This document shows positions 12,022-24,115 of a stretch of 64,000 bases of DNA, piece after piece. Position numbers and translations under genes: made by a program. Positions within the stretch are counted from its first letter, which is position 1. Each line of letters starts with the position of its first letter. The notes beneath the pieces were generated by a model, which was given only the letters and a program-made list of their open reading frames with translations, had not been told where the DNA came from and did not search any database. This stretch comes from Tricholoma matsutake (lineage: Eukaryota > Basidiomycota > Agaricomycetes > Agaricales > Tricholomataceae): positions 3,968,001 through 4,032,000 of the forward strand of contig AP026542.1 in NCBI GenBank assembly GCA_026075535.2. Direction: 5' to 3'.

Positions 12022-12064
12022 GTAGAAAACTCTCTCCTAAGGCCCGAAATCGTGAACACACTGC

Positions 12065-13290
12065 CCAAGATAGGCAGGTATGGAGTGGATGCTTCCCAAA
12101 GCTCCACAGACTCCCTACACACCGTTCCAGACAGTCCCGCCTTTACTGCACTGCCATTTTCGCCAAACGCACCCCCTAGCGACATGGACGCATCAGAGCA
12201 CCTTGACGTGCTTGAAAGCGATGTTTCTGGAATATGCACGCAAATCGATTCACTTAAATCTACAATCAAAAACTTTGTCAGGCCCCTCCAGACTAACCCT
12301 ATGACCAATATTCCCCCCATTGCGACTCCAAGTGCACCCAACAACGACGTGCTGCCAAACATGCACACTAAAGAGTGTGCCCAGATCAAACCGTCTCCCC
12401 CCGCTGAATTTAATGGTGCACGTGCGCAGGGATGTGCATTCCTTAATTCCTGTGAGTTATACATCAGTCTCCAGTTGCATCAATTCATCAATGAGGCTGC
12501 AAAGATTTATTGGGCCTTCACATACATGAAATCTGAACGTGCCTATCTCTACGTGGACTGTATTCTGTGTCAAACTAAAGAACTCGGTTCTCTACCTTTC
12601 TCCACTTGGGGTGACTTTTGAGCCGAGTTTGTATGCCACTTTTGTCCCCTCAATGAGCACCACCGAGCAGTGACATGACTCGAGTCATCCTCTTACCACC
12701 AGGCATGTTGATCCATGGACGATTATATCGATGAGTTTAAGGATTTGGTGGACATGGCAGGATATGGGAGTGGGCTACCAGTTGTGGTGAAGTTCTGACG
12801 GGGCTTCAATCGAGAAATTCAGGACCAGATTGCACAGATGTTGGAAGGGCACCCAGCGGACAATGATATCTATGCTTGGTATGAAGCTGCTTCACTCTGT
12901 GATGAGAACTGACTCACAAATGCAGTGTTTAATGCTGCATTCCGTGCTCCAACTACCACTCATGCGCCCTACACCTTCAATCGAACCCTTCCCCACCTTA
13001 ACCCCATTCCTGTTCATCAGACTCCCACACCAGCCGTCAATGTCCCAGTACCAATGGATGTTGATGCGGCCCGCAGCCGTGCACGTAGGTTGGATCTCTG
13101 CTACCGCTGTGGGGAAACTGGGCACAGGGCTGGAGTGTGTCCCCATCATCAGGATATCCGCATGCTCACCCCTGAGGGGTGAGATGAACTCCTCCAAGAC
13201 TTGTTGGTGCTTGTAGATGTCGAGGAAGTGAAGGATCAGGTTGCAGAGGAGATCAAGTCAGAAGTTGTAGAGGAGCAGGATTTTTCTATT
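12065..13290 (+). pseudogene. gag: Gypsy-1 gag relic
   Basis: A Retrotrans_gag-like capsid segment lies near 12400-12621 (PAEFNGARAQGCAFLNSCEL, then AKIYWAFTYMKSERAYLYVD). A CCHC zinc knuckle (CYRCGETGHRAGVC) lies at about 13100-13140. The frame is broken by TGA at 12619-12621 and 13180-13182, with further TGA codons between. Contexts (TTT TGA GCC GAG; GGG TGA GAT) are consistent with arginine CGA codons changed to TGA. No translation start is assigned. Confidence 0.85.
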
Positions 13291-13298
13291 CGCAGCAA

Positions 13299-16200
13299 GT
13301 GAATTGTACGCCCTCACTGCCTGTCCATAACCACTTTGAAGTCTTGTCAGTTGAATCCTCAGAGAATGAATCCATTTCTGTGACTGTTCCCCTCTCTGAC
13401 CTTTCAAAGTTGGCTGAAGACGTACCTGCTCTTCCCATCTCTCCCTCTGCTCCACACCCCAAAATTAAATCATGGGAGCGTAAACTACCATGCAAATATA
13501 TTGTTGTGTCCACTCCCTCTACACATTCCTTGAACCTAGCAATTGAACTGCAGACGACCGACACTGGACAGATACTCGGTGTCTCTGCGCTTCTGGACTC
13601 TGGTGCGACCAGTCTCTCCATCGATGCCCATCTCACACAACAACATTGCCTAAATACTCGCTCACTCTCGCATCTGATACCTGTGTATAATGTGGATGGG
13701 TCCCCAAACAAAGCTGGTGCCATCCAAGAGGTTGTAGACCTGGTCCTCTGTTACAAAGATCATAGTGAGCGTGCCCTTTTTGCTGTCACTCAATTAGGAA
13801 AGCAAAAGGTAGTTTTGGGCTATCTGTGGCTTTGAGACCATAACCCAGAGGTCAACTGGCATACCGGGGAGGTTACCATGAGCCAATGTCCATCCCGCTG
13901 TCGTACTTGTTTCACAGAAGCCAGGCAAGAACATCATGAACAGAAGGCCATGATACGATGTACTCAGAAGTGTCATGCCGGACCCCTTCCTATACCTGAA
14001 GTGGAGTTGGAAGGGTTTCCTGATCTGATGCGGGACTCGGATGATGATGATGAGGAGCCAGAGGAGGTGGAGGAAGGCGATCGGATCTTCTACACTGTGA
14101 TTCATCCATTGCACAAGGTGTGTGCTACATCAAACATATCCCAATGCCTCGCTGAGGCCTTCCACAAAAACAATGCTGCTAAATCCTCTACTAATTCCTT
14201 GCTCCCTCATCTCCATGAGTTTGGAGACGTGTTCTCCAAGGAATTGTTCGACTCTCTCCCTGCATGCAAGCCATGGGATCACACGATCAAACTCATCCCC
14301 GGTGCAACCCCTTCATCCTGCAAGGTCTATCCTCTCTCTCCTGAAGAACAGCGACAGCTTGACCAGTTCATCGACGAGCACCTGGCCTCTGGACGTATTC
14401 GACCATGGAAGTCACCCATGGCCTCTCCCTTTTTCTTTGTCCAGAAGAAGGATGGCTCACTTTGACTGGTTCAAGACTACAGAAGGCTCAACAACATCAT
14501 GGTCAAAAATTGCTACCCATTACCTCTCATCTCCGAACTCGTGAACCAGCTCCGTGGAGCCCCATACTTTACCAAGCTCAACGTCCATTGGGGCTACAAT
14601 AATGTGAGGATAAAGGATAGAGATGAGTGGAAGGCAGCCTTTCATACCAACTGTGGTCTTTTTGAACCGCTTGTCATGTTCTTTGGCCTTACTAATAGTC
14701 CTGCCACCTTTCAGACCATGATGAATGACATTTTCCACAACCTCATCCTTGAAGGCATTGTTTGCATCTATCTCAAAGACATCCTCATCTTCACTCGCAT
14801 GGTTGAAGAGCACCGTCACATCATGTGCCTTGTCCTAGAATGGCTTCGATGGTACAAACTCTACCTTCATCAGGACAAGTGCAAGTTTGAGAAGACCAAG
14901 ATTGAGTACCTCAGCCTGATTATCTCGGAGGGTCAGGTGGAGATGGATCCTATCAAGGTGAACGGGGTCATGGCTTGGCCAACGCCCATGAACAAGAAAG
15001 AGGTGCAGTCTTTCCTGGGCTTCATCAATTTCTATCAGTGTTTTATCAAGGATTTCTCACATCATGCACAACCACTGTTTGACTTGACAGGAAAGGAGGC
15101 ATGGAGGTGGGATAATGCACAACAGGAGGCATTCAAAAAGCTTAAGGAGATGGTCACTTCTGCTGCCATTCTTACCTTTGCTGATGATTCGCATCCTTTT
15201 CGTGTAGAAGCCGACAGTTCTGACTTTGCGACAGGCACCGTGTTGTCTCAGCAGTCTCTGGAGGACCAGAAGTGGCATCCTGTTGCATTCTACTCCAAAA
15301 GCCTTAGTGCTGTAGAGTGAAATTACGAGATCCATGACAAGGAGATGTTGGCAATAATGCGTGCACTTGAGGAGTGGTGACACTTCCTCGAGGGTGCCCA
15401 ATACAGGGTGGAAATTTGGACAGATCACAAGAATCTCGAGTACTTTATGATGGCCAAGAAATTGAACTGTCGTCAAGCTCGTTGGTCCCTGTATCTATCC
15501 AGATTCGACTTCTCCTTGCACCACCGTCTGGGTCACAGCATGGGGAAGACCGATGCCCTCTCCCGATGTGCAGACCATGGGGATGGCAGTGATGACAACC
15601 AAAACATTGTGTTGTTGCAGCCAGACCTGTTCACCATTCGGGCACTGGAAGGCATTACACCCCAGGGCGAGGAGTGGGACATCCTACATGACATTCATCA
15701 TGCAAACTGTAGTGGTTTACATGAGGATGTTGTTGCCCGAGCTGTTAAAGAACTGAGGAAGGGATCCACCCTTTCCTTGCATGTGGCAGAGTGGGCTGAA
15801 AAAGAGGACTTGTTGTATTTCAGGGATCACATCTACATCCCCAATGACCCAGACCTTCACCGGCGCATCACATCCCAACACCATGACTCACAGATTGCTG
15901 GTCATCCTGGATGCTGGAAGACCTTGGAGCTCACCTCACAGAATTATTGGTGGCCACAAATGTCATGGCTCATTGGTCAGTATTGTCACTTGTGACCTTT
16001 GCTTACACACCAAGATTCCTCATCGCAAACCCATTGGCGAGCTACACCCTCTTCCTGTTCCAGAGAGTTGTTGGGATGTTGTCAGCATCGACTTTGTGGT
16101 GGAGTTGCCAGAGTCGAATGGGTTTGATGTGGTGATGTGCACAGTTGATTCAGTGGGAAAACATGCTCACTTCATTCCCACTCACACCACTGTCAGTGCC

Positions 16201-17110
16201 CTGGGTGCTGCCCAACTCTACCTCCACCATGTGTGGAAATTACATGGACTTCCTGGTGCTTTCCTCTCTGATTGTGGCCCTCAGTTCATGGCAGAGTTCA
16301 CTTGTGAGCTGTACCGACTCCTGGGAATCAAACTCCTTGCTTCGACCGCTTATCACCCACAAACTGATGGCCAGACTGAGTGAGTCAACCAGGAACTGGA
16401 GCTGTACATCCGCATCTTTGACAATGAACACCAGGACAATTGGGACGATCTTCTCCCCTTGGCCCAGTTCAGATAGAACAACCATGTCCATGCTTCCACT
16501 CAACAGACTCCTTTCCTCTTAGACACTGGACGACATCCATGCATGGGATTCATAGAACACATGGGGGATAGCTTGGAGGAGGCAAAGGTAGCCTTAGAAA
16601 AGGTGAAGGACAACATGGCATGCATGCCATTCTCTGACCCCTCAGTACAAGGTTGGTGATTGAGTTTATCTTGACTCCAGTGACATCTCCACAATGCATC
16701 CATCCAAGAAACTCGCTCATCGCTTCCTGGGACCTTTCCCCATTGTCAAGTGTGTTGGAATGCATGCCTATCGTCTATGCCTCCCAGCCTCCATGTCCAG
16801 ACTCCACCCAGTCTTCCATGTTGTCAAACTCCTTCCAGCTCCCCCAGATCCATTCCTGGGATGCCATTCACACCCACCACCACCGCCTACAGTGATCGAG
16901 GGAGAACCCCAATACAAAGTTGAGTCAATCTTGGACAGCCGGTTGCATTGAGGAAAACTCCAGTATTTGGTGCATTGGAAGGGTTATGGGTATGAGGACA
17001 ACTCATGGGTCGAAGAGTCTGATGTGAATGCCCCTCGGTTAGTCAAGGAATTCCACTGATGGCACACTGCTGCACCGCGTCGCATTCAAGTCACGGACTT
17101 TGGTCATATG
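13299..17110 (+). pseudogene. pol: Gypsy-1 pol relic (PR-RT-RH-IN-chromodomain)
   Basis: A single frame runs from 13299 to about 15980, interrupted only by TGA codons (13833, 14463, 15318, 15378). It then shifts by one for the integrase core and again for the chromodomain. The protease motif is LLDSGATSLSI. The RT has FFFVQKKDG and FGLTNSPATFQ, but the catalytic box reads YLKD where YLDD or YIDD is expected, so one catalytic aspartate is lost. RNase H is present (DSSDFATG, then EIWTDHKNLEYF). Integrase keeps STAYHPQTDGQTE and SDCGPQF (the usual R is C, again a CpG change). The chromodomain at 16900-17060 ([17 protein letters not shown]) contains one TGA. Not functional. Confidence 0.92.
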
Positions 17111-17153
17111 CGATTTTGAATGCATCGGGGCGATGCATCTTAGAGAGGGGTAA

Positions 17154-17465
17154 TGTAAGGGGACTAGGGGGACTAGGGGGGTGCCCTGTGTGTTTCTCCT
17201 ATTTTTTACAGGCGGAGCACCCCTTCCGACATCTACCCCTTGGTATGATGTCATTCAGCGGCCTTGATCTGCTTATCTCCCCCTTTTCTATTTCTAGGTT
17301 ATTATTTGATTTTTGTCATCTTCACATATACTGGGCATCAGCAAAGGGATCCTTAGAGTTTTCTCTTCAGATTTACATTTGCTAGGTGCATCCCCAATCC
17401 CTGTAATATGTAGTATAATTTTAACTTCAGATTTCCCTTTGCTAGAGGCTGAGGTTGCCCTTATA
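17154..17465 (+). repeat. Gypsy-1 3' LTR
   Basis: 312 bp, the partner of 11710-12021, ending at the CTAAG duplication. Confidence 0.93.
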
Positions 17466-18060
17466 CTAAGTGACTGGTGCCGGTAGTGATAAAGTCACCA
17501 GTGGTGATAGGCATCCAAGTCAAGAGCTAAGTGAATGACCAGCGCCGGTTACTGTAGAACCCCATGAGCTAAGAAAATGTGTATGGGCCCATCCTAACAT
17601 AATACAGGGAAATGGGCCCATACAATTGATATGCTCGATGGATTGATCATGTGGGCCCATGATAGTGAGAGGAAAACAGTATGGGCCCACATGACTATAG
17701 CGTACAGGTCTTGAATACAGTACATTGTAGTGACTGGCGCCAGTAGTGATAATGTCACTGGGGGTGATAAGCATACAACTTCAGAGCTAAGCAAGCCATG
17801 ATCAGCAACAGTCGCTGTACATGACCTAAAGAAATGCATATGGGCCCTTCCCATACAAGAATATATACAAAAATGGTACATTGTAGTGACCAGTGACAAT
17901 AGTGACAATGGTGGTGATAATGCACTGGCACCTAGGGTAACATATTTTGATGAATATATGCATGGTTATTTCATTAGTAGTAAGGGATATATTGAATATA
18001 TTGATGCATGGCAGCACCAAAAAAAAACCATCTGCCAACCCCAGTGATATGCAAATGCAT
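17466..18060 (+). repeat. Satellite-like block inside the KDZ-bounded element, right part
   Basis: This resumes the block at 9643-10544 after the nested elements. It has the same GTAGTGACYGGCGCCGGTAG-like units (near 17470, 17725 and 17880), the same GGGCCCAT blocks (17585-17700, 17840), and an AT-rich end (TTTTGATGAATATATGCATG) that repeats the sequence near 9700. Confidence 0.6.
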
Positions 18061-18063
18061 GGT

Positions 18064-20694
18064 TTATCCTGCATGTTGGTGTCTTAAGTCAAAAGTATCC
18101 TGGGGTTCAGTAGATGCATCTCCATGAGCTTTTGGTCTTGGCTTTGGATGGAGACTGGGATCCACTGTCACATTCATGGCTTGGACATCAGTGTTGCTGG
18201 GCTTTGAATTTTTAAGCCGCTGGCCATGACTATTGTGGTCATTCAACTGTGCTCTTTCAAGCCTTTTCTTGCTACCTTCCGCTGGTGTACTTGTTCTGGC
18301 ATCCTGTGTTGTAGTGACTTCATTGGTGTTGCAAGCACCAGATCTTGATCGTGTTTTCATCCAACCCTTTCTGTAGTCAGGGATTGCACTATTGGTTGAA
18401 GCAACTGATGTTGCCTCAGGGATGGTATCCATCAGTAATGAAGCTAGTGTCATGTTCTGTTGAGAATTGTGACCTTGCCAAATCACTGGTTGGAGGGCAG
18501 GTGCAGCGTGTTAAGGATAATACCATTTTGCATCCATGCAGGAACAAGACCGTTCATTAAGTGACCCCCATGCTCCAGATCTGCCAGATAGCTAGCATAT
18601 GTAGGCTCGGTCATGTCGACTGCTGTAGGACCACTGGTCAAACCCATCATCACCAGAATATTGTGATCCTCTGCTGTTACATATTGGCTAGGTGGAATTA
18701 GTGCCTTCTGGAGCATGGGATCGATGAAAAGGTCCCATTCCAGCGGCATCAAATCTTTGGGTATCAGTGGAGCTAACCCAGCTGTTTGTTGGTTGATAGG
18801 TGTAATAGCCGGTGGAGTAGTATGGGGCTGCTTTTTCTTTTTTTTGTTTTGGTACTGGTGCACTCTCACTTTTGGGTTGCTGTGTGGTGGCCTTATGCTG
18901 TTTACCTTTGGTTTTCTTTTTTGTTTGCTTGGGCTTCGGCAGATTGTGTGGCAGTGCTGTCATTCCTTCGGGATCCATGTCATCCAAGTCTGTAAGTTCT
19001 TGTAATTGAACCGCTGGCTGAAGTGTTCTCTCCCATGAATTAAGGACATTTGTGAATTCAAAACCAATCTTTCCTTCCTCCTGCCTTCCCATCCAAAGGG
19101 TAAAACATGCCTCGATTTCATGTTTATGCATTCTAGATGGTTCCCACAATAATACAAACTCCCCATCCAGTGAATCATCTGATTCTCCCAGCACTGCACT
19201 CAATGCTCATGATCTCCCTGGTGCCGATGAAGATGTGTAGCTGATTCCTCCTTTCTCCAGAGGCATGTAATCCACCTGGTTGATAAATTTGGGTTGCCGT
19301 GTGTAAATATCAAGCCATGGCACATGACCAGAGGTCCTCCTTGCAGCTAAATCTTGCTGGAGATCAGTATCTTCATTAATCAAACATGGTTCACTCACTG
19401 TACATCCTTTCAAAGTATGCCTGTAAAACTTGCTTTTGGTAATTCAAACACTGGGCATTGTCGCCATGGCAGATAAGACAGTTCACCGGCAGCAGTGGCT
19501 GTCCCTTCAATCCAGTCTCCAGGATTTGTTTAGGCTTTGCCCCACTGGCAGGTCGTATGACCAATTTCTCCTCTTCATCAGTGGTGAGATATTCCTCGAT
19601 GTATGCCTCAAACGTGTCTGCAATAGGCTTTTCATGCCACCCAGGTTTGTCAGCTATGAAATTTGGCTTATTGTTGCCTAGAAAGCTATTTGTTTCAAAC
19701 CTACAAATTCTTCACTAGTCGCCGTTAAATGCCAGGTGAATGTACATACACACTCCATTCCTCTTTCTGGCTGGATTTACCAATCTGCCCAACACAACCA
19801 TTCGAACCCCAAGTTCAAGGTACATTGAATTTTGAAATTCATTCATACGTAGTGTTTCAAGGTCCAGTCTTTTGCTGTTTTGCTGTATCTCAGCAATGAC
19901 TGGATGAAATCATTTCATCAAAGAGAGGACCCCCCATTATTTTCACTTCTCTATCCATGATTAAATTTTGTGATTATATTGACAATCACTGTCTGAATCA
20001 TACATTTTGTGAGTGTTTTCTTGGCATCCCTAAGATCAATTCAGCCAGGTTACTGAATTATGGGTGATACACATACTTTTGCTGAACAGCTGATGGTGGA
20101 CTGGTATTCATCCATTGATGCTGAAGTGTCTCAATCTTTGCATTTTCCTTTGCATCATTGGATATTCTTTTGTTGACTTTTGCCATATTGCCGCAAATAT
20201 TTGGCCATCCAGTCTGGTTGGCCTTTCTCCAGATCTGGTGCCTCCCTTCCAATTGCCACCTCTATTTCTGACCCATACAGGTGGATAATGACTTTGCACT
20301 GTGGAGGGACCTTGCCAACCGCCGCCTTTGGTGGTTTGCAATCATTTTGTCTGTACCAAGCTCTAATATGCTGATAATCATGTTTGTCAAAGAGCAGAAT
20401 ATACATCAATGGTTTATTGCTTACTTCCTGCAGGCCATCCATTGGAGGTTTAACAGGTAGGTTAAATAAGTCCATCATGGCACCTTGTAAGGTTAGTTGT
20501 TGCGCTTTACAGTTTTTCAATGCCTTCCAGTCATCCACTCATCACTGTAGCACATTCAGTTCCTCTGGTGACCACTGATGGGCAACTGGTTGAAATTCTG
20601 CATGCTCATCTGTGTGATTTCCATCATCTGAGCTAGAACTTGAAGGACAGCTGCCAAAGTCTTCCCCGCTTTGATCAGCATCCTCGGTGGACAT
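18064..20694 (-). pseudogene. Gene C: unrecognised multi-exon cargo gene, damaged
   Basis: Translation appears to start at 20694 (MSTEDADQSGEDFG), an acidic Ser-rich leader followed by HQWSPEELNVLQ. Two adjacent TGA codons (about 20542-20547, just before VDDWKALKN) suggest CGA CGA originally. Coding-like segments then follow at 20538-20155 (LMYILLFDKHDYQHIRAWYR), 19680-19390 (DTFEAYIEEYLTTDEEEKLV; CLICHGDNAQCLNYQKQ), 19413-18690 (WLDIYTRQPKFINQVDYMPL; a Lys-rich stretch), 18869-18483 and 18486-18064. The last junction is a one-base shift at 18486. Some changes of frame are probably introns. A 142-bp half-MITE sits at 19850-19991. I do not recognise the family. Its position inside the KDZ ends suggests cargo. 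Confidence 0.5.
19850..19991. mobile_element. Half of a hAT-type MITE
   Basis: It begins TAGTGTTTCAAGGTCC and matches, in reverse orientation, the right half of the complete 302-bp MITE at 57050-57351, up to GACAATCACTG. The other half is missing. Confidence 0.75.
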
Positions 20695-22429
20695 GATAGT
20701 CAATGTGGACGCAGTCTACAGGTTGTGCTGGCAAATACATTAGGTACCTTGATATTGCATCAGACTGTCCCTGAGGACTATTTACAGGTCATATTTCAGC
20801 CCCAATATACCCTAATATACCCTGGACTTCGATTGGTACACCTTTAATCCTCTCAGCACACCTTAATATCCCTGAGCAGAACAGCTAGTAGCGGAGTATT
20901 ATTGCGGTTGCAAGCTGATATCACCGGATTACCTGGCTACTCAAAACCCCAGACATTTCCTACACGTGGATGTATGGCTTTGAAAATATGCATGGAGGAA
21001 GCAGCCATCCTTCTCCAGTTCGCCGCCTGATGTTTGGTATATGCCACAGCTCCTGGTGATGTCCTGAGTCTCCAAGCAGTTAACCCAGACCTCCACTCTG
21101 TGCAGAAAGTAACATGGGATCCAAGCCATTTTATGACTAGTAATTGATAACTTCTCTGACCATCTATCATGTTTAGCATTCACCTGTAACCAGTGCACCC
21201 TGTAGACTAAGTAATAGTGAAGTTGCTCGTTAAAGTGAATTGAGGTGTACTTACATTCTTTCATCATTTTGCTTGCCTCGACATCGGCTTGGACATTAAT
21301 GGTCCAAAACCATGCCAATGGTTCATCCTGTCTCTGGCTTCCACCCTCAGCATTGCCGGTACCACCCCTCACTGCGGCAGTTGAAATCTTGAGTGCATCC
21401 TGGTGCAATACCTGATACTTGGACTGCATCTCAGCTGAACATCCCAGTAATACCATTGCAGCCCTCACAGCATTGTATACCGGACAATGTGCTTGAACCC
21501 GGTGGCTAATAGCATGCACCTTTGACCAAGCCCTTCCCTTTTTGTTCTTGGATGTGGCAAGACATAAATTCTTTCTGAATGAGAAAGATTTCTCACCAAG
21601 GGCCATTCTAACACCCTGGAGCTCATTATTTGCTTGCCCTTCCCTCAATTTCAACTCTTTCTTGGCAAGGGAATCCAAACCAAGCTGAGTAGTTTGCAGA
21701 AAGCCAAATGTAGAGGGAAGAGGTAATGGGTGTGTTTCAGTGGTATGGACTGCTGCTACTGGGGGCCTTGTAATGAACGGGTTGCTTTGATCATCATCAT
21801 CCAAGTGAGTCTGGTAATCAGGAGCTTGTGATGGGAGTACGGGTCTTGGTGGCAAGTCATTAAGCTTTTGCAGTGCATCCAATGTGTCATTGTTCACAAA
21901 TTGTTCTGATTTAGCAATGAAGGAATCCACTCTGGTATCAAGGTTTTGCCATTTTGTTGCAATCTTCACCAGCTTATTGGCCTTAGACAACACTGAATGC
22001 TGCTGACATATAAAGGTCCAAAGGGCCAGTCTGATATTAGTTAGCATAGGAATATTTTGCAATGGCCAGATATGCACTGGGCTTCCTCAAGTTTGAGGCC
22101 AAGAGCAAGCCAGGTGGTTTCACCCTTTCCATCACTGGTTTCATCTTCATTGAGGTCTTTACACTCCCCCATATATTCCACATGGAATTACATGGACTCC
22201 ACATGGACTCCGCGCAGATTTGCAATCCATACAATAAACCATTTTAGCTGTGCAACAGGGTGTGCCAGTCTGCATGGATCCATGCAGACTAACACAGATT
22301 CCACATATTTTACTTGGATTCCACAGATTTCATCCATCCATGTCCATGATCAACCAGGTCGAACCAGCAAGGACAGTCTGCATGCATCCAAGCAGACCAT
22401 TTGAGCTTAGCAAAATAATGTCATGAATG

Positions 22430-22512
22430 GTGTTTGAACTTGTAGCCTCATGGTTAACTAATAAAGTACAGATGCACATTACTGTTACACTATGCAGCCA
22501 GTGGTACATTGT
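22430..22512 (-). other. Possible tRNA-derived segment, reverse orientation
   Basis: On the minus strand TGGCTGCATAGTG resembles an RNA polymerase III A box and, 40-50 nt later, AGTTCAAACAC resembles a B box. It would be the second tRNA-like segment in this element, facing the one at 24032-24115. Confidence 0.35.
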
Positions 22513-22734
22513 CGCTATTGATGCAACTACATATGACTGTTTGGCTTTGTATGACAAAGCACACAGCCGCATCATCAATGTTGCCAGCTCATCACTCACC
22601 ACCACCACCATTGACATTGCCACCTCCCCCCCTCCACTCTACCACCTCCACCACTGTGTGCACACCTGCCACCACCATTCCCACACCCACTCCACCATCA
22701 CCACCACCTTCAAATGAGCCCAAGTAGATGGAAC

Positions 22735-23895
22735 GTGGGCCCAAACGACAGCAACTGTCATTTGGGTTATAGATAAGTTTTTTTCTTTCTTCCTTTTGTT
22801 GTTATTAACTGACTCATTGTATTTTGTTAATTTTTAGGCTGTACACTAATGGTGATGACTGCCAAATGCGAAAAATGCGCAACACACACCCATGGCCACC
22901 CAATACCCCTCCTCCCTGTTCAAATGGGATGTGAGGCTGTCAACATGGGCTAGGAAAGTGCAAAGGGATGCCGGGAGACCCCAGAAGGGGGATACCCACC
23001 CCCTCCTCATGTCCCACATCACTGGACCCCCCTAACCCTCCAAACTAGGAGACCCCTGAAACGGATGATGCACCCACCCCATGCCTGCAAGCCTCTGCTC
23101 CTAGGGTGGATTGTAAGTGTGTGCAGGCAACGACAATGATGATGCCGCTGCCTACCAGCACCAGTGCCCCCAGAATGCGAAGTATGGCTGCCAACCACGA
23201 TGGACGACAATGACAGGGCCAACAACACACCACCCACCTGCAGCCCCACGAGCCACTGCTCGGGGGGTGGATTGCAGGTGGAATGGCAATGACGATGAGG
23301 GGAATGCACAGCGGGAAGCACAACAAGGAGCACCAAGGGACACAGGATGATGGGAACGACACAACAACAGCAACCACACAGGACAATGGGGACCACAATG
23401 GCAACAGCAGCAACAGACAAAAGCCACCCAGGACAACCCCCAGCAGGACGACACAACCAGGAAGATGCACCAACCATGATGCACCAACCACGACACTGAG
23501 GACGGTGCACCAAGGGCAGCGGGGCTGCATCCCCTCTCCCTCCCCCGCATTTTGCGTGGGGAGGGATTTTTAATTATTAAATAGTATTTCACCTCCCCCT
23601 CCCCTGCATACATTTTGCATGGGCGAGGGGATTTTCTTTCTTTTTATTCATGACAAGGCAAGGCCATAGGTAATTTTTTTTTTCTTATTTCTTTTACCAC
23701 AGCAATGCATGCAGGACAACGGGCACCATGATGAGACACCACCAGGCCACCCCCTCCCCCACATTTTTCATGGGGAGGGTTTGTTTTTTGTTTTCTATAC
23801 CTCCTTGCCCGCATCTTATGTGGGTGAGGGGATTTTCTTTTTTATTTATAATTGTTGCCTTCCCCTCACACTGAATGCGAGGGGTTTTAAATATA
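22735..23895 (+). repeat. R1 module, copy B
   Basis: In plus orientation: a hairpin (GGCCCAAACGACAG ... CTGTCATTTGGGTT, 22738-22767), then an intron-like segment at about 22773-22837 with TAG acceptor but donor changed to ATAAGT. Then a GC-rich region follows with CACGAGCCACTGCTCGGGGG at 23247-23266, then five hairpins of the type CCCTCCCC ... GGGGAGGG at 23539-23571, 23591-23634, 23749-23780, 23800-23839 and 23862-23890. Long ORFs here on both strands are low-complexity shadows. Confidence 0.65.
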
Positions 23896-24031
23896 ATCAT
23901 AGTACTCTTTAGTTAATGTTATTTGATTTTAAATATATAACAATGCACCTCCTTTGAGAGGGTTTAAATAATTGAGTTTGAGTTTGAGTTTTGAGTGTCA
24001 TAAATAAACTTTATATTAGTAACAAATAATT

Positions 24032-24115
24032 CTCCTGTGGCTCAACTGGTTAAGCATATTTGTTTGTTATGTGAAGTTAGCATGAGGTCTTAAGTTCAAT
24101 CCTTGCTCTGCACAA
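24032..24115 (+). other. tRNA-like (SINE-type) segment
   Basis: TGGCTCAACTGGTTAAGC fits a tRNA D-arm and A box, and AAGTTCAATCC at 24095-24105 fits a B box. The spacing is plausible for a tRNA-derived SINE head. Folding into a complete tRNA is poor, and no functional tRNA is claimed. Confidence 0.45.

Larger units (their letters stand above)
11710..17465 (+). mobile_element. Gypsy-1: chromodomain-bearing Ty3 retrotransposon, decayed
   Basis: This full-length element of 5756 bp has 312-bp LTRs at both ends that begin TGTAAGGG and end CCCTTATA. It is flanked by a perfect 5-bp duplication, CTAAG, at 11705-11709 and 17466-17470. A purine-rich tract (AGAGAGGGGTAA) precedes the 3' LTR. Domain order is gag, CCHC knuckle, protease, reverse transcriptase, RNase H, integrase, chromodomain, as in Ty3 chromoviruses. 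LTR divergence and many internal stops show it is older than the copia element. Confidence 0.93.

Noticed and set aside
18064..20694. Gene C as a TET/JBP dioxygenase, a known companion of KDZ elements
   Set aside because: No HxD...H iron-binding arrangement or other TET/JBP motif was seen in any readable segment.
22509..23613. Long overlapping ORFs on both strands in the GC-rich region
   Set aside because: They overlap in several frames, are low complexity and coincide with R1 copy B; no domain is seen.
11404..23890. CRISPR-like or telomeric repeats
   Set aside because: Repeat units are adjacent minisatellites or hairpins without spacers, and no telomere motif array is present.
24032..24115. 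Functional tRNA gene
   Set aside because: Internal promoter-like boxes are present but the acceptor and anticodon arms do not pair convincingly.
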